Source: CAWCAW01 sp963793645 (GTDB lineage: Bacteria; Actinomycetota; Acidimicrobiia; Acidimicrobiales; UBA8190). Taken from it: 64,000 nt of DNA. The notes below the pieces were generated by a model. It saw nothing but the letters and a program-made list of their open reading frames with translations. It did not search any database and was not told where the DNA came from. This document shows, piece after piece, positions 44,805 to 55,302 of the stretch. The number at the start of each line of letters is the position of its first letter. Within the stretch, counting starts at the first letter, position 1. The position numbers and the translations under genes are program-made. The stretch spans positions 62,001-126,000 of the forward strand of contig CAWCAW010000001.1 of the NCBI GenBank assembly GCA_963793645.1, given 5' to 3'.

Positions 44805-45602
44805 TCAGTGACCTCCGACGGTGGCCGGGCGCGGCGCCGATCGTGTCTGCCAGTTGATGCGCGTGTCAGCGGCGCGCAGGTAGCGCGGGGTCAGCGCGCC
44901 CGGCTCGACGCCGGCGCCGTCGGCCGCACGCGCCACCCCCAACAAGGCGAGCACCGCCACCGGAGGCGCCGACCATTGCGCATCGGCCACCACCGCGCCC
45001 GGCACGTCGCCGAGCAGCGCCGCGTAGCGCCGGGCTCCATCTCCCACCAGCACCATGGGCTCGTCGACTGCACTCGGTCCGGTGACAAGCGATCGGCGCA
45101 GATCTTCGGGAGAACCGACGATGTCTTCGCCGACCTGCTCGACACAGCCCGCCACACTGGCCTCCCGGGTCTCCCCGGATTCCCCGCCCTCCCCCGACCC
45201 GGCGGTGACCCGGTAGCGGGCGCTGAACACCTCGCCGCGCCGAGCGTCGACAACGGGGATCACCAGGCTTCCCGGCTGCCCTCCTGATGTGGCCATGCCA
45301 CGCGCCAGGATCTCGAGGCTCGACGCTCCGCACAAAGGCACACCCAATGCCAAGCCGAGCCCTTGGGCGGTGCCCAGCCCGACGCGCAGGCCGGTGAACA
45401 GCCCGGGGCCGATGTCGACGGCGACGGCGGCCAGATCACCGAGAGCCACCCCGGCGCTGCGGCACACCATCGAGATGGCCGGAGTCAAGGTCTCGATGTG
45501 GCGCCGACCGCGTTCGACGCTGAAGGCGACCATCACACCGTCTTCATCGGCGAGCGCCACCGCGGCGGTGGCGGTGGCTGTTTCGATGCCGAGCACGACC
45601 AT
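44805..45602 (-). CDS. tsaB: t6A synthase scaffold subunit TsaB
   Basis: The 265-residue protein starts VVLGIETATATAAVAL and has GPGLFTGLRVGLGTAQGL, the TsaB signature. It is a catalytically silent TsaD relative that holds TsaD and TsaE together. ATG at 45602, two bases after the tsaE stop. Confidence 0.92.
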   Translation of the reverse strand: MVVLGIETATATAAVALADEDGVMVAFSVERGRRHIETLTPAISMVCRSAGVALGDLAAVAVDIGPGLFTGLRVGLGTAQGLGLALGVPLCGASSLEILARGMATSGGQPGSLVIPVVDARRGEVFSARYRVTAGSGEGGESGETREASVAGCVEQVGEDIVGSPEDLRRSLVTGPSAVDEPMVLVGDGARRYAALLGDVPGAVVADAQWSAPPVAVLALLGVARAADGAGVEPGALTPRYLRAADTRINWQTRSAPRPATVGGH

Positions 45603-45604
45603 GC

Positions 45605-46132
45605 TCAGGTGCCTTGCGATACGTCGGCGGTCCACGGCGCCAGGGCGTCGAGGAGTCGGTGATGACGATCGTCGTCGGACGTAACGGCGTCGGGCGCGGT
45701 GATGATCAGGTGACGGCGCCCATCGCCGCCGTCAGCGGGGCGCGACAGGCGCACTTCCCACGCGTCCACCCCGAACACGGGCCTCGCCATGTCCCCCCAC
45801 TCCACTAGCGCCACGGCGTCGTCCTCGACGAGCTCGCCGATACCCAGGTCCAACACGTCGCGCCCACGATCGAGGCGGTAGAGATCGGCGTGCCACAACG
45901 TGCGCACGGGAGCCGCCGATGGACCGCACTGATACGGACGAAGAAGGGTGAACGTCGGGCTGGTGACGACCTCGACCACACCGAGGCCGCTGGCCACGCC
46001 TTGAGCGAAGGTGGTCTTGCCGGCGCCGAGGTCGCCGCACAAAAGGACGATGTCGCCGCATTGCAACACGCCGGCGGCGGCGGCCGCCAGCGACTTGGTC
46101 TCCACGGCGGCGTCGGTGCGGGCCACGATCAT
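45605..46132 (-). CDS. tsaE: t6A synthase ATPase subunit TsaE
   Basis: The 175-residue protein has Walker A GDLGAGKT at 33-40, SPTFTLLRPY and HADLYRLD, and VALVEWGD, matching TsaE, the ATPase that resets the t6A complex. The start overlaps the uracil-DNA glycosylase stop by four bases. Confidence 0.93.
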   Translation of the reverse strand: MIVARTDAAVETKSLAAAAAGVLQCGDIVLLCGDLGAGKTTFAQGVASGLGVVEVVTSPTFTLLRPYQCGPSAAPVRTLWHADLYRLDRGRDVLDLGIGELVEDDAVALVEWGDMARPVFGVDAWEVRLSRPADGGDGRRHLIITAPDAVTSDDDRHHRLLDALAPWTADVSQGT

Positions 46133-46689
46133 GGCTCCTCGCTCAACAGACGTTTGGCCCGCACGAAATCGGCGCGCATCTCGGCCACCACCTCAGCGCC
46201 ACCGCGCAAGGCAGCCGCCGGGTGATACGTCGGCACCAGATGACCGTTGCGAAAGCGATAGGAGCGGCCTCGCACTCGCCTGATGCCGTCGGTGGTGTCG
46301 AGCAGTAACCGCATGGCGAAATTCCCGAGGGTGATCACCACACGGGGGGCGATGAGCTCGATCTGCCTGTCGAGGTAGGGATGGCAGGCCTCGATCTCGT
46401 CGGGTCGAGGATCGCGGTTTGCGGGCGGCCGGCACTTGATGACGTTGGCCACGAAACAGCTCTCCCGGCCGATGCCGAGTTCTTGGCGCATCAAGGTGTC
46501 GAGCAGCTGCCCGGAACGGCCCACGAACGGCAAGCCCTGTTTGTCCTCTTCGGCGCCGGGACCCTCGCCCACGAACATGAGATCCGCATCAGGGTTTCCC
46601 ACGCCGAAGACCACATTGGTCCGGGTTTCAGCCAGGCGACAACGCGTGCACGTCGACGCCTCGGTAGCGAGCTCCGCCAGCGTTAGCAC
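46129..46689 (-). CDS. Type 4 uracil-DNA glycosylase (Fe-S)
   Basis: The 186-residue protein has cluster cysteines Cys14, Cys17, Cys86 and Cys102, catalytic motif GEGPGAEED, GRSGQLLD and the DNA-binding TYHPAA. Family 4 enzymes remove uracil from DNA and carry a [4Fe-4S] cluster. The product would protect the GC-rich genome from cytosine deamination. The coupling with tsaE is only positional. Confidence 0.9.
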   Translation of the reverse strand: MLTLAELATEASTCTRCRLAETRTNVVFGVGNPDADLMFVGEGPGAEEDKQGLPFVGRSGQLLDTLMRQELGIGRESCFVANVIKCRPPANRDPRPDEIEACHPYLDRQIELIAPRVVITLGNFAMRLLLDTTDGIRRVRGRSYRFRNGHLVPTYHPAAALRGGAEVVAEMRADFVRAKRLLSEEP

Positions 46690-46734
46690 CCGCCGATGGT
46701 ACCGCCGGGCCGCGCCGGGCCCACCTCGGCGCGC

Positions 46735-47826
46735 TCAGCCGAGCTTGGCGGCGAACTCGTCGACGAGGCGGACGAATTCGTGGCGACGCTCGATCATGGG
46801 CATGTGCCCACAGCGCGGCAGCTCCACCAGCTCCGCATGGGAGAGGGCGTTGGTCATGCGCCGGGCGTGACGCGGGGGGGTGAGCCGGTCATGGCTCCCC
46901 ACCACCACCAGCACGGGGATGTCGATCGAACCCAGCTCGGCAGACAGGTTGAAGGCGGCCAGCGAGGGCAAAAGGCCCGACACCGTGCGGCCCGGGGTGG
47001 CGCGATGCATCGACTCCACGAATCGGACCTGGGCCGCCGGCGCGTCGGCGCCGAATCCCATCCTGCTCACCCAGTAGGCGACATCACCGGCAGGCAGGGC
47101 GTGCACCCCGGCATGCTCGGCCACCATCACCGCACGCGCCGAGAGCGGCCCGAACAGGCGCGCCACACGGGGGAACCCGGGCATGGCGCTGACGGGTCCG
47201 GCCAACGTCGAGACCAGTACCAAGCCGGCCAGCCGCCGGCGCACGGTGCCGGGGCCGAGGTCGCTGGCCAGCTGCAAGGCGACCATGCCGCCCATGGAGT
47301 GCCCCACCACCACGGCGTGCTCGACATCCAAGGCGACGAGCACGGCGGCCACGTCGGCGGCGAGGCGACGAACACCGGGGGAACCTTGGCCGGCCTCGGC
47401 CATAGGAGCCACCCCCGCCAACGATTCGACGGGGCCCACGGCACCGGGCGCGGAGAAGCCGGCGTCACCCACGGTCGATTCGCCGTGACCACGCATGTCG
47501 AGGGCGATGACACGGTGATGAGCGGACAGATCCCGCAGGCAATGCGCCCACAGCGCCGAGCTCAACATGTAGCCGTGCAGCAGCACGATGGCCGGCCCTC
47601 GCCCGGCCTCGACCACGTGAATGCGCGCACCGTCATCGACGTCGACGAAGTGGTGGACGAGACCGTCGGAGAGCGTCAAGCCTTCTTCGACCATGTCCTC
47701 GGTGCGCGCCACGGCCCGGGCCGCCAGGCGGTGCTGGACGGCCCAGCCCGCCGCGGCGGCGGTGCCGGCACCGAGTGCCACAGCGCTGACGATGTTGCGG
47801 CGCGAGAACAAGCGGCCCGATGTCAT
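46735..47826 (-). CDS. Alpha/beta-hydrolase with N-terminal membrane anchor
   Basis: The 363-residue protein has a short hydrophobic N-terminal segment (IVSAVALGAGTAAAAGWAV). The hydrolase fold follows: LLHGYMLSSALW with the oxyanion His-Gly, MRGHGES, nucleophile GHSMGG, acid in VVVGSHDRLTP and catalytic His in CGHMPMIERR. The substrate is not known. ATG at 47826 overlaps the end of alr by four bases, so it is translated from the same message; this position between alr and tsaE is frequent in actinobacteria. Confidence 0.8.
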   Translation of the reverse strand: MTSGRLFSRRNIVSAVALGAGTAAAAGWAVQHRLAARAVARTEDMVEEGLTLSDGLVHHFVDVDDGARIHVVEAGRGPAIVLLHGYMLSSALWAHCLRDLSAHHRVIALDMRGHGESTVGDAGFSAPGAVGPVESLAGVAPMAEAGQGSPGVRRLAADVAAVLVALDVEHAVVVGHSMGGMVALQLASDLGPGTVRRRLAGLVLVSTLAGPVSAMPGFPRVARLFGPLSARAVMVAEHAGVHALPAGDVAYWVSRMGFGADAPAAQVRFVESMHRATPGRTVSGLLPSLAAFNLSAELGSIDIPVLVVVGSHDRLTPPRHARRMTNALSHAELVELPRCGHMPMIERRHEFVRLVDEFAAKLG

Positions 47827-49043
47827 GTGCCCTCTCCTTGGTCCAAGGCATTGTCCACCATGAGACGTGGCACGCGCTTGCCGATGCCGCACAGGACCTC
47901 GTAGCTGATGGTGCCGAGGACATCGGCCCAGTACTGGGCGCTGAGCTCATCGTCCCCCTGGGCCCCGATGAGAACCACCTCGTCGCCCACCGCCACGTCG
48001 GCGTCCGGGCCGCAGTCCACCACGATCTGGTCCATGGTGACCGTCCCGGCCAAAGGACAACGCCGACCCTCGATGAGCACGGTCCCCCCATCGGTGAAGA
48101 AGCGGCGCGCCACACCGTCCGCATATCCGACGGGCACGGTGGCCACCACTGAACGCTGCGGCAGCGGCCGCAGGCGGCCGTAGGAAGGTCGCTCCCCCGC
48201 CGCCAGCTCGCGCACCATCGAGACGCGCGCCTTGAACGAGAGCACGGGCGCCAGCGCTTCGCCTCCGCTGTGGGTGGCGAACGTCTCGCCCATGTCAGGA
48301 TCCGGGAGCACCCCGTACGACGCGATGCCGCAGCGCACCATGTCGAGGCGCGCCGAGGGGTAGGCGATGGCGGCCGCCGAGTTGGCCGCGTGCATCGACG
48401 GCGGAGCCATGCCCGCCGCGTCGAGAGCGCTGCGCACGTCGGCAAAGCGCGCCAGCTGCAATTCGGTGTACGCCACATCGTCGCCATGGCGCGACTCGGA
48501 TACGGCCAGATGCGTCCACAACGCCGCAAAACGCAGCTCGGGACGTTGCGTCACCAGGCGCACGACGTCGACCACGTCGGCGGGATCGGCACCGACGCGA
48601 TGCATGCCTGTGTCCACCTTGACATGCACGTCGACGCGCAGCCCGGCGCGTTGCGCGGCGTCGGCGGCGGCGTGGACCCCTGGCGTCGAGTACAGCGTGG
48701 GGACGAGCCCGTGGACCACGGCCGCCTCGATGTCGGGCGCGGGTGGCTCCGACAGCACCAGTATCGGTGCGGTGATCCCCGCGGCGCGCAGCGCAATACC
48801 CTCGTCGGCGAGCGCCACCGCCAGCCATGTCGCCCCCCCGTCCAACGCGGCCCGGGCCACGGCGACCGAGCCGTGTCCATAGGCGTCGGCCTTGACCACG
48901 CAACACAACGCGGCCGGCGCCACCATGCGACGCAACACCGCCGCGTTGTGGCGCACGGCACCGACGTCGATCTCGGCCCACATCGGGCTTCGTAGCGCCG
49001 GGCGGGCCGACACCACATTTTCCAATGGCCGGCGCTCACCCAC
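47823..49043 (-). CDS. alr: Alanine racemase
   Basis: The 406-residue PLP enzyme has the cofactor Lys51 in VVKADAYGHGS and the second catalytic Tyr in VGYADGVARRF. It makes D-alanine for peptidoglycan. Its ends overlap the neighbouring genes by 8 and 4 bases. GTG at 49043 is used; MWAEIDVGAVRHN at residue 21 aligns with the usual start, so a shorter protein is possible. Confidence 0.93.
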   Translation of the reverse strand: MGERRPLENVVSARPALRSPMWAEIDVGAVRHNAAVLRRMVAPAALCCVVKADAYGHGSVAVARAALDGGATWLAVALADEGIALRAAGITAPILVLSEPPAPDIEAAVVHGLVPTLYSTPGVHAAADAAQRAGLRVDVHVKVDTGMHRVGADPADVVDVVRLVTQRPELRFAALWTHLAVSESRHGDDVAYTELQLARFADVRSALDAAGMAPPSMHAANSAAAIAYPSARLDMVRCGIASYGVLPDPDMGETFATHSGGEALAPVLSFKARVSMVRELAAGERPSYGRLRPLPQRSVVATVPVGYADGVARRFFTDGGTVLIEGRRCPLAGTVTMDQIVVDCGPDADVAVGDEVVLIGAQGDDELSAQYWADVLGTISYEVLCGIGKRVPRLMVDNALDQGEGT

Positions 49044-50464
49044 GGCGCACCGTCGACAACCACTTGGCCACCAAGTCGACTACGTCTCCGGCCACCAGCC
49101 CTTCGCTGGGGCCCAGCGCCGCGGCGGCCCCGTGCACATGGGCCCCCAGGGCCGCGGCCTCCAAGGGAGCCACGCCGCGGGCCACAAAGGCTCCGATCAC
49201 CCCCGACAGCACATCACCGGTGCCGGCGGTGGCGAGACGAGGGGACCCCGCCGTCGAGACCAACGCGTTGCCATCGGGGTCGGCCACCATGGTCACTGGT
49301 CCCTTGAGCAACACGACCGCTCCCGACTGCGAAGCCAAAGCGCGCACCGACGCGATGCGGTCCGGCGCTGGTGACCCCCCGGCCAGCCGGGCGAACTCTC
49401 CATCGTGGGGGGTGAGGACACGGGCCGGCGCACCCGCACCCGCTGCGCTAGTACCCGGGGCGCCCGCACCCGTCGGGCCGGCGCCCGGTGCGGCGGAAAG
49501 GTCGGCGCCCGTCCCCAGCGCGAAGAGGCCGTCGGCGTCGATCACCACCGGCACCGGGCAGCGCGCCACCAGGCGGCGCACGCAGGAGGCCGTCGACTCG
49601 CTGCGGCCGAGTCCCGGGCCGATGACGAGCACCTGGCAGCGATCGGCCATCTCCAGGGCGCCCGATACCCAATCGTCGGCTTCCAACGCCGTCACTACCG
49701 CCTCGGACACGGGCAGCTCAGTGGGTAACGCCCCGGGAATGCCGAGGCGCACCATGCCCGCACCCGCTCGGTAGGCAGCCCGAGCGCACAGATCGGCGGC
49801 TCCGGTCATGCCCGGAGACCCGGCCACCACCGCCACCGCCGAGAGCCACTTGTGGGCGTTTTTCGGCCGGGCCGGAAGCAGGCGGCCCACATCTGTGTCC
49901 TCGATCACCCACAGGCGGGCCCGACTCACGTCGAGGCCGATGTCGGCCACCTCGACTCGACCGCACAACTTCGCCCCGTCGCCTTGGAACAGTCCGGGTT
50001 TCAAGGCCCCGAAGGTGACCGTGACATCGGCGCGCAGCGGTTCGCCGCACGCTTCGCCCGTATCGCCGTTGACCCCCGACGGGATGTCAGCCGCGATCAC
50101 CGTGACCCCGGCCGGCACCGACGGGGCGCGATAGGTCCCGTGAAACCCGGTGCCGTAGGCGGCGTCGATGACGAGATCCACGGTCCCGCCCACGCCGATG
50201 CGATCGGGAGCGTCGCCCGCCTCGACCACCTCTACTCTCGCCCCGCGCTCGACGCAGGCGTTCGGCACACACGCGCCCGTCCTCGCCGTTGTTGCCCTTG
50301 CCGCAGATGGCCACCGCCCGCCGGCCATAGCCGCCCCCGAGCATGCGCAGCGCGTGAGTGGCCAGCGCGGTGCCGGCCCGGTCGATCAGCGTGTCGAGCG
50401 ACAGCTCCGAACGCGCCTCGTCATCGATGGCCCGCATCTCGTCCACGGTGACGACGGGTTTCAC
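49036..50464 (-). CDS. nnr: NAD(P)HX epimerase / dehydratase; frameshifted here
   Basis: The fused repair enzyme restores hydrated NADH and NADPH. Its N-terminal epimerase part has VTVDEMRAIDDEA, ICGKGNNGEDGRV, and then, in a second frame, VVEAGDAP, DLVIDAAYGTGFHG and ADIPSGVNGDTG. The C-terminal dehydratase part has KNAHKWLSAVAVVAGSPGMTGAA, VIDADGLFALG, LTPHDGEFARL and ATAGTGDVLSG. The break is at about 50250-50254, in CTGCGTCGAGCGC; removing one base gives ERLRERGARVEV. The start is GTG at 50464, overlapping acpS. Confidence 0.9.
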
Positions 50465-50841
50465 GGAAGGCTCTCGGCCACCACGCTGGCCACCGCCACC
50501 GTGGCGCTATGGGTGAGCGACAGGTGCAGGCGATCGACGCCGTGGCGACGTGCCAAGGATGCCGCCGCCCCCGCCAGGACAAAGCTGGGTCTGCCATCGT
50601 CGCCGCGCACCACTTCGAACTCGCGCAGCGGGGCGGCGCCGATACCCACACCCATGGCCTTGAGCACGGCTTCTTTGGCCGCGAAGCGCACCGCCAATCG
50701 TGGGGCACGATCGGCCGTGGACGCCGCGTACGCCTGTTCGGCCTCGGTGAACACCCGGCCGACCAGCGAGGGCCGTCGCTCGATCACCCGGCGGAAGCGG
50801 TCCACGTCGACGGCGTCGATACCGAGACCGACTACCGCCAT
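50461..50841 (-). CDS. acpS: Holo-[acyl-carrier-protein] synthase
   Basis: The 126-residue protein has the AcpS signature GLGIDAVDVDRFR with Asp metal ligand and FAAKEAVLKAMG with the second ligand Glu. It transfers phosphopantetheine to acyl carrier protein. ATG at 50841 is the family start; it is 22 bases after the glmS stop and overlaps nnr by three bases. Confidence 0.94.
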   Translation of the reverse strand: MAVVGLGIDAVDVDRFRRVIERRPSLVGRVFTEAEQAYAASTADRAPRLAVRFAAKEAVLKAMGVGIGAAPLREFEVVRGDDGRPSFVLAGAAASLARRHGVDRLHLSLTHSATVAVASVVAESLP

Positions 50842-50863
50842 CGCGACTCCGACACTCGTGACG

Positions 50864-52748
50864 TCACTCCACCGTGACCGTCTTGGCCAGGTTGCGCGGC
50901 CGGTCGACGTCGTGGCCGTTGATACGGGCCATGTGGTACGCGAAGAGCTGCAAGGGAACGACGTCGACGATGGGGGCGAACAGGGGGTGCGTCTTGGGCA
51001 CCCACAGCACGGCGTCGGCCTGTGAGGCCGTCTCCTCATCCCCGTCGTTGGCCACCAGCACGACGGTGGCGCCGCGGCTTTTGACCTCGGCGATGTTGCT
51101 CATCATCTTCTCCCACAGCTGGGTGCGGGTGGCCACCCCCACCACCACCGTGCCCGGTTCGATGAGGGCGATAGGGCCGTGCTTGAGCTCGCCGGCGGGA
51201 TAGCCCTCGGCCCGGACGTAGGAGATCTCCTTCAACTTCAGCGCGCCCTCGAGGGCGACGGGAAACCCCACGTGGCGACCGAGGAAGAAGAAATCACGTA
51301 CGCCGGCGAAGCGGCGGGCCAAGGTGGCCACGTCGTCCTCGTGCGCCAACGCCTGTTCGATCAGATCGGGCAACGTCGCCAGCTCCAGCAGCCGTTCGGC
51401 GCCTTGGGCGGCGGGCAGCATCCCGCGTAGCTGGGCTAGGTAGAGGGCGAGGACTTCGAGCGCGGCCAGCTGGGCCAGGTGCGTCTTGGTGGCGGCCACA
51501 CCGACCTCGGGCCCGGCGTGGGTGTAGAGCACACCGTCGGCCTCGCGCGCCATCGACGAGTCCACCACGTTGCAGATGACGAGCACCTTGGCCCCCCACT
51601 GCCGCGCCTCGCGCATGGCCTGGAGGGTGTCGACGGTCTCACCGGACTGCGAAACGCCGATCACGAGCGTGCGCTCGTCCAAGACCGGATCGCGGTAGCG
51701 GAACTCCGAAGCGATGTCGATCTCGGTGGGGATACGCGTGAAGTGCTCGATGGCGTACTTGGCCACCAAGCCGGCGTGATAGCTCGAGCCACACGCCACG
51801 ATGAAGACCTTGTCCACGGCGGCGAGCTCTTCGTCGGTGATGCGCAGCTCGTCGAGGGCGATGGTGTCATCGGGCAACAGACGGCCGAGCAAGGTGTCGG
51901 CCACGGCCTGAGGCTGCTCGTGGATCTCCTTGCCCATGAAATCGTCGTAGCCACCCTTTTCAGCGGCGTCGAGGTCCCAGTCGACGTGCAGCTCGGTGGG
52001 CTCGACCACTTTGCCGGCCAGCGTGGTGACCCGCATGGTGCCCGGGTGCAACTCGACCACCTGGTCGTCATCGAGCACCCAGAAGCGCTTGGTGTAGCCG
52101 AGCAACGCCGGGATGTCGGACGCCACCAGTGCGGTCATGGCCCGCGTGGCGCCGTTGCCGTCCTCGCCGTTCTCGTCGGCCGCCGCCATGCCGATCACCA
52201 GTGGAGACACCCGCCGGGCGGCCACGATGGTGCCCGGCTCGCCGGCGCACATCACCGCCAGTGCGAAGTTCCCCCGCACCTCGCGGCAAAGTGGACCGCA
52301 AGGCGTCGGCCAGTGACGCCCCGCCGGCCAGTTCGTCCTCGATGAGGTGCGCCACCACCTCGGTGTCGGTGTCCGATGCCAGGACATGGCCGTCGGCCAC
52401 CAACTGGGCGGCCAGCTGACGCCAGTTCTCGATGATCCCGTTGTGCACGACGGCCACCCGCCCGGTGCAGTCGGTCAGGGGATGGGCGTTGTTCTCCGTC
52501 GGATGTCCGTGCGTCGCCCACCGGGTGTGGCCGATCCCGCCGTAAATGACACTGGGCGCGTTTTCGGTCTCCTTGCGGAGCTCGTTGAGCGAGTGCGTGC
52601 CTGTGGCCGCCCGCCGTCGCCACAATGCGTCGTCGGTTGCCAACGCAATGCCGGCTGAGTCATAACCCCGGTACTCCAGGCGAGCCAGCCCCTCCAGAAG
52701 GAGAGGCAGGACCTGGTCGGTTCCCGTCGCCCCGATGATCCCGCACAT
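50864..52748 (-). CDS. glmS: Glucosamine-6-phosphate synthase; frameshifted here
   Basis: GlmS makes glucosamine-6-phosphate from fructose-6-phosphate and glutamine. MCGIIGATG places the catalytic Cys at position 2; HTRWATHG and HNGIIENW complete the glutaminase domain. The two isomerase domains have GSSYHAGLVAKY, SQSGETVDTLQA, and HGPIALIEPGT. The frame breaks at about 52284-52288, between LADALRSTL and REVRGNFALAV; one extra C explains it. It is ten bases downstream of glmM, so the amino-sugar pathway genes are adjacent. Confidence 0.92.
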
Positions 52749-52757
52749 GCCGCCAGG

Positions 52758-54226
52758 CTACGACGCCGAGCCGGGCTGAGTCGACGTGACCGAATGATCT
52801 CCCGGCCCGGGGCCATTGGCCTGCCCCGAGCCCGCCTCGTCCGGCGCCTCGGCCCTGCCCGGATCAGCCGGCTGGGCAGCCAGCTGGGCGGCCACCTGCT
52901 CCACCACCGCGGACAAGCGGGCCGCCACTGTCTCGGCGTCGGCGATGTCCACCGCCTCCACCATCACCCGCACCAGCGGTTCGGTCCCACTGGCCCGCAA
53001 CACCACCCGGCCTGAGCTACCCAGCTCGGCCTCCACCGCCATGAGCTCGGCCCGCAGCGCCGCCGCGCTCACCGCAGCGGCCGGATCGGGCACGATCACG
53101 TTGTGCAGGACCTGCGGCAGTCGGGTCATGGCGGCCGCGGTCAGCTCGGCTAGAGGCCGGCCCGAGCGCTGCATCAGATCCAAGAGCAGGACGCCGGTGA
53201 GCGTGCCGTCCCCGGTGGTGGCCAGCTGGCGAAAGATGATGTGGCCCGACTGCTCGCCGCCGAGGGCCAAACCATCGCCGTCGAGCGCCTCGAGCACGTA
53301 GCGGTCCCCCACCTGGGTCTCGCGCACCTCGATGCCGGTGCGCTGCATGGCGATGCGGAACCCGAGGTTGGTCATGACCGTCACCACCACGGTGTTGCCC
53401 GACAAGCGGCCGCGGGCCTCGAGGTCGGTGGCGAACAGAGCCAGTAGCTCATCGCCCGTGGCCAGCGCCCCTCGATGGTCGACGGCCACCAGCCGATCGG
53501 CGTCGCCGTCGAGGGCCAGACCGACGTGCGCGGCGCGTGCGATCACCTCGGCCGACGCGTGGTCGGGATGCGTCGATCCACAGCCGGCGTTGATGTTGGA
53601 CCCGTCGGGATCACGGGCAATGGCGATCACTTCGGCCCCGAGGCGCTCGAGCACGATGGGTGCCACCGCCGAGGCGGCCCCGTTGGCGCAGTCGACGACA
53701 ACGCGATGCCGGCGAGATCACGGCCTTCGAGCTGCGCGCACACGTAGTCGATGTAGCTGTCCACCGCATTGGGCTCGGACCACATCCGCCCCACACCATG
53801 GCCGGTAGGGCGCGGGGCGGTACCGTGGTCGCCGGCCAGGATGGCGCTCAGCTCGGCTTCGATGGCCTCTTCGACGGCGTCGGGCAGTTTGAGGCCGCCG
53901 GGCGCGAACAACTTGATGCCGTTGTCGGCAAAGGGGTTGTGCGAGGCCGACACCATGGCCCCCGGCACGTCACGCTGTGCCGAGGTCCACGCCACGGCGG
54001 GGGTGGGCAGCACGCCCAGGTCGATGACATCGGCGCCTTCACTGGCCAAACCGGCCGACAGGGCGGCTTGCAGCAAAGGGCCCGAACGACGGGTGTCGCG
54101 ACCGACGACGAACGATTGGGCCGGCAGGACTCGAGCCGCCGCTCGCCCCAAGGCCAAGACGAGTTCAGCCCCGAGCTCGGCATTGGCGACTCCGCGGATG
54201 CCGTCCGTACCGAACCGGACATCCAC
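52758..54226 (-). CDS. glmM: Phosphoglucosamine mutase; frameshifted here
   Basis: GlmM interconverts glucosamine-6- and -1-phosphate. The first frame has RFGTDGIRGVAN and the phosphoserine loop VSASHNPFADNG (Ser95). The second frame has VVVDCANGAASAVAP, LDGDADRLVAVDH, GGEQSGHII and RASGTEPLVRVMVE. The break is at about 53702-53707; one missing base in LAGI-(R)-VVVD restores the frame. The C-terminal 40 residues are a Pro/Gly/Ala-rich tail not usual in the family. It is six bases after the rpsI stop. Confidence 0.92.
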
Positions 54227-54232
54227 GTCCGA

Positions 54233-54643
54233 CTACCGCTTCGAGTACTGCGGCGCTTTGCGAGCCTTCTTCAAGCCGTACTTCTTGCTCTCCTTTTCGC
54301 GGGCATCGCGGGTGAGCAAGCCGGCCTTCTTCAAGGTGGCGCGGATCTCGGGGTCCATCTCGACGATGCTGCGAGCGATGCCGAGGCGCATGGCGCCGGC
54401 TTGGCCCGATACGCCGCCCCCATGGATGGTGGCGTCGACGTCATATCCCTCGGTGAGACTGGCCACGCGCAACGGCTCGGTGACCACCATGCGGTGGGTG
54501 GCCGAGGTGAAGTACTCCTCGATGGGGTGACGGTTGACGGTAATGATGCCTTGGCCCCGTCGGACGCGTACCCGGGCCACAGCCGCCTTGCGGCGCCCCG
54601 TCGTCTGCGTCAGGGGGGGGCCGAGCTTCGTCTTGGTGGACAT
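54233..54643 (-). CDS. rpsI: 30S ribosomal protein S9
   Basis: The 136-residue protein contains TGRRKAAVARVRV and the conserved C terminus RKAPQYSKR whose last Arg reaches the P-site tRNA. ATG at 54643 has GAGG upstream. It follows rplM by 31 bases, the normal L13-S9 pair. Confidence 0.96.
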   Translation of the reverse strand: MSTKTKLGPPLTQTTGRRKAAVARVRVRRGQGIITVNRHPIEEYFTSATHRMVVTEPLRVASLTEGYDVDATIHGGGVSGQAGAMRLGIARSIVEMDPEIRATLKKAGLLTRDAREKESKKYGLKKARKAPQYSKR

Positions 54644-54674
54644 CAATCCTCGATCTCTGTGAATGCAGCGGGCG

Positions 54675-55124
54675 TCATGACGGGCGGCGAGCGCCGGGAA
54701 GGTCGAGGGGCTCAGGCTTCTGGGCCTCATGGGGATGCTCCGACCCGGCGTAGACCTTCAACTTGGCCAGCTGCTGACGCCCCAGCCTCGTCTTGGGGAT
54801 CATCCCCCGTACGGCCCGGCGCACCACTTCTTCGGGACGCGTGGCCAACAAGTCGGAATAGCGGTCGGACTTCAAACCCCCCGGGTACCCGCTGTGGCGA
54901 TAGGCCAGCTTCTTCTCGGCCTTGCCGGCGGTGAGCACCACCTTGGCGGCGTTGATGACGACCACGTGGTCACCGGTGTCGACATGGGGGGCGAAGATCG
55001 GCTTGTGCTTGCCACGCAGCCGCGACGCCACTTCGGTGGCCAGGCGGCCGAGGACGAGACCGTCGGCGTCGACGACGTGCCAGGAGCGGGTGATGTCCTG
55101 CGGTCTGGGAGAAAAGGTGCGCAC
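54675..55124 (-). CDS. rplM: 50S ribosomal protein L13
   Basis: The protein has WHVVDADGLVLGRLATEVA, HVDTGDHVVVINA and VRGMIPKTRLGR, the L13 signature; 149 residues. The GTG at 55124 follows AAGGAA. The C-terminal segment beyond SEHPHEAQ is slightly extended. The 178-base gap upstream probably carries the rplM-rpsI promoter. Confidence 0.96.
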   Translation of the reverse strand: MRTFSPRPQDITRSWHVVDADGLVLGRLATEVASRLRGKHKPIFAPHVDTGDHVVVINAAKVVLTAGKAEKKLAYRHSGYPGGLKSDRYSDLLATRPEEVVRRAVRGMIPKTRLGRQQLAKLKVYAGSEHPHEAQKPEPLDLPGARRPS

Positions 55125-55302
55125 GGTTCCTTCGATGTGCTCGGCTCGGTGGCCACTGCAGCCGCCGGGCGATAGCCGCCGAGCAGGAGACTGCCTACAG
55201 CAGCGCTCCCGGCGAGGTGGCCGACCGACAACAATAGGTCCTCGCGGGCACGCGAGGCAAGCGGGTCCCGCCGCGTGCGCCCAGGTCCGGAGGCCAAAAC
55301 CG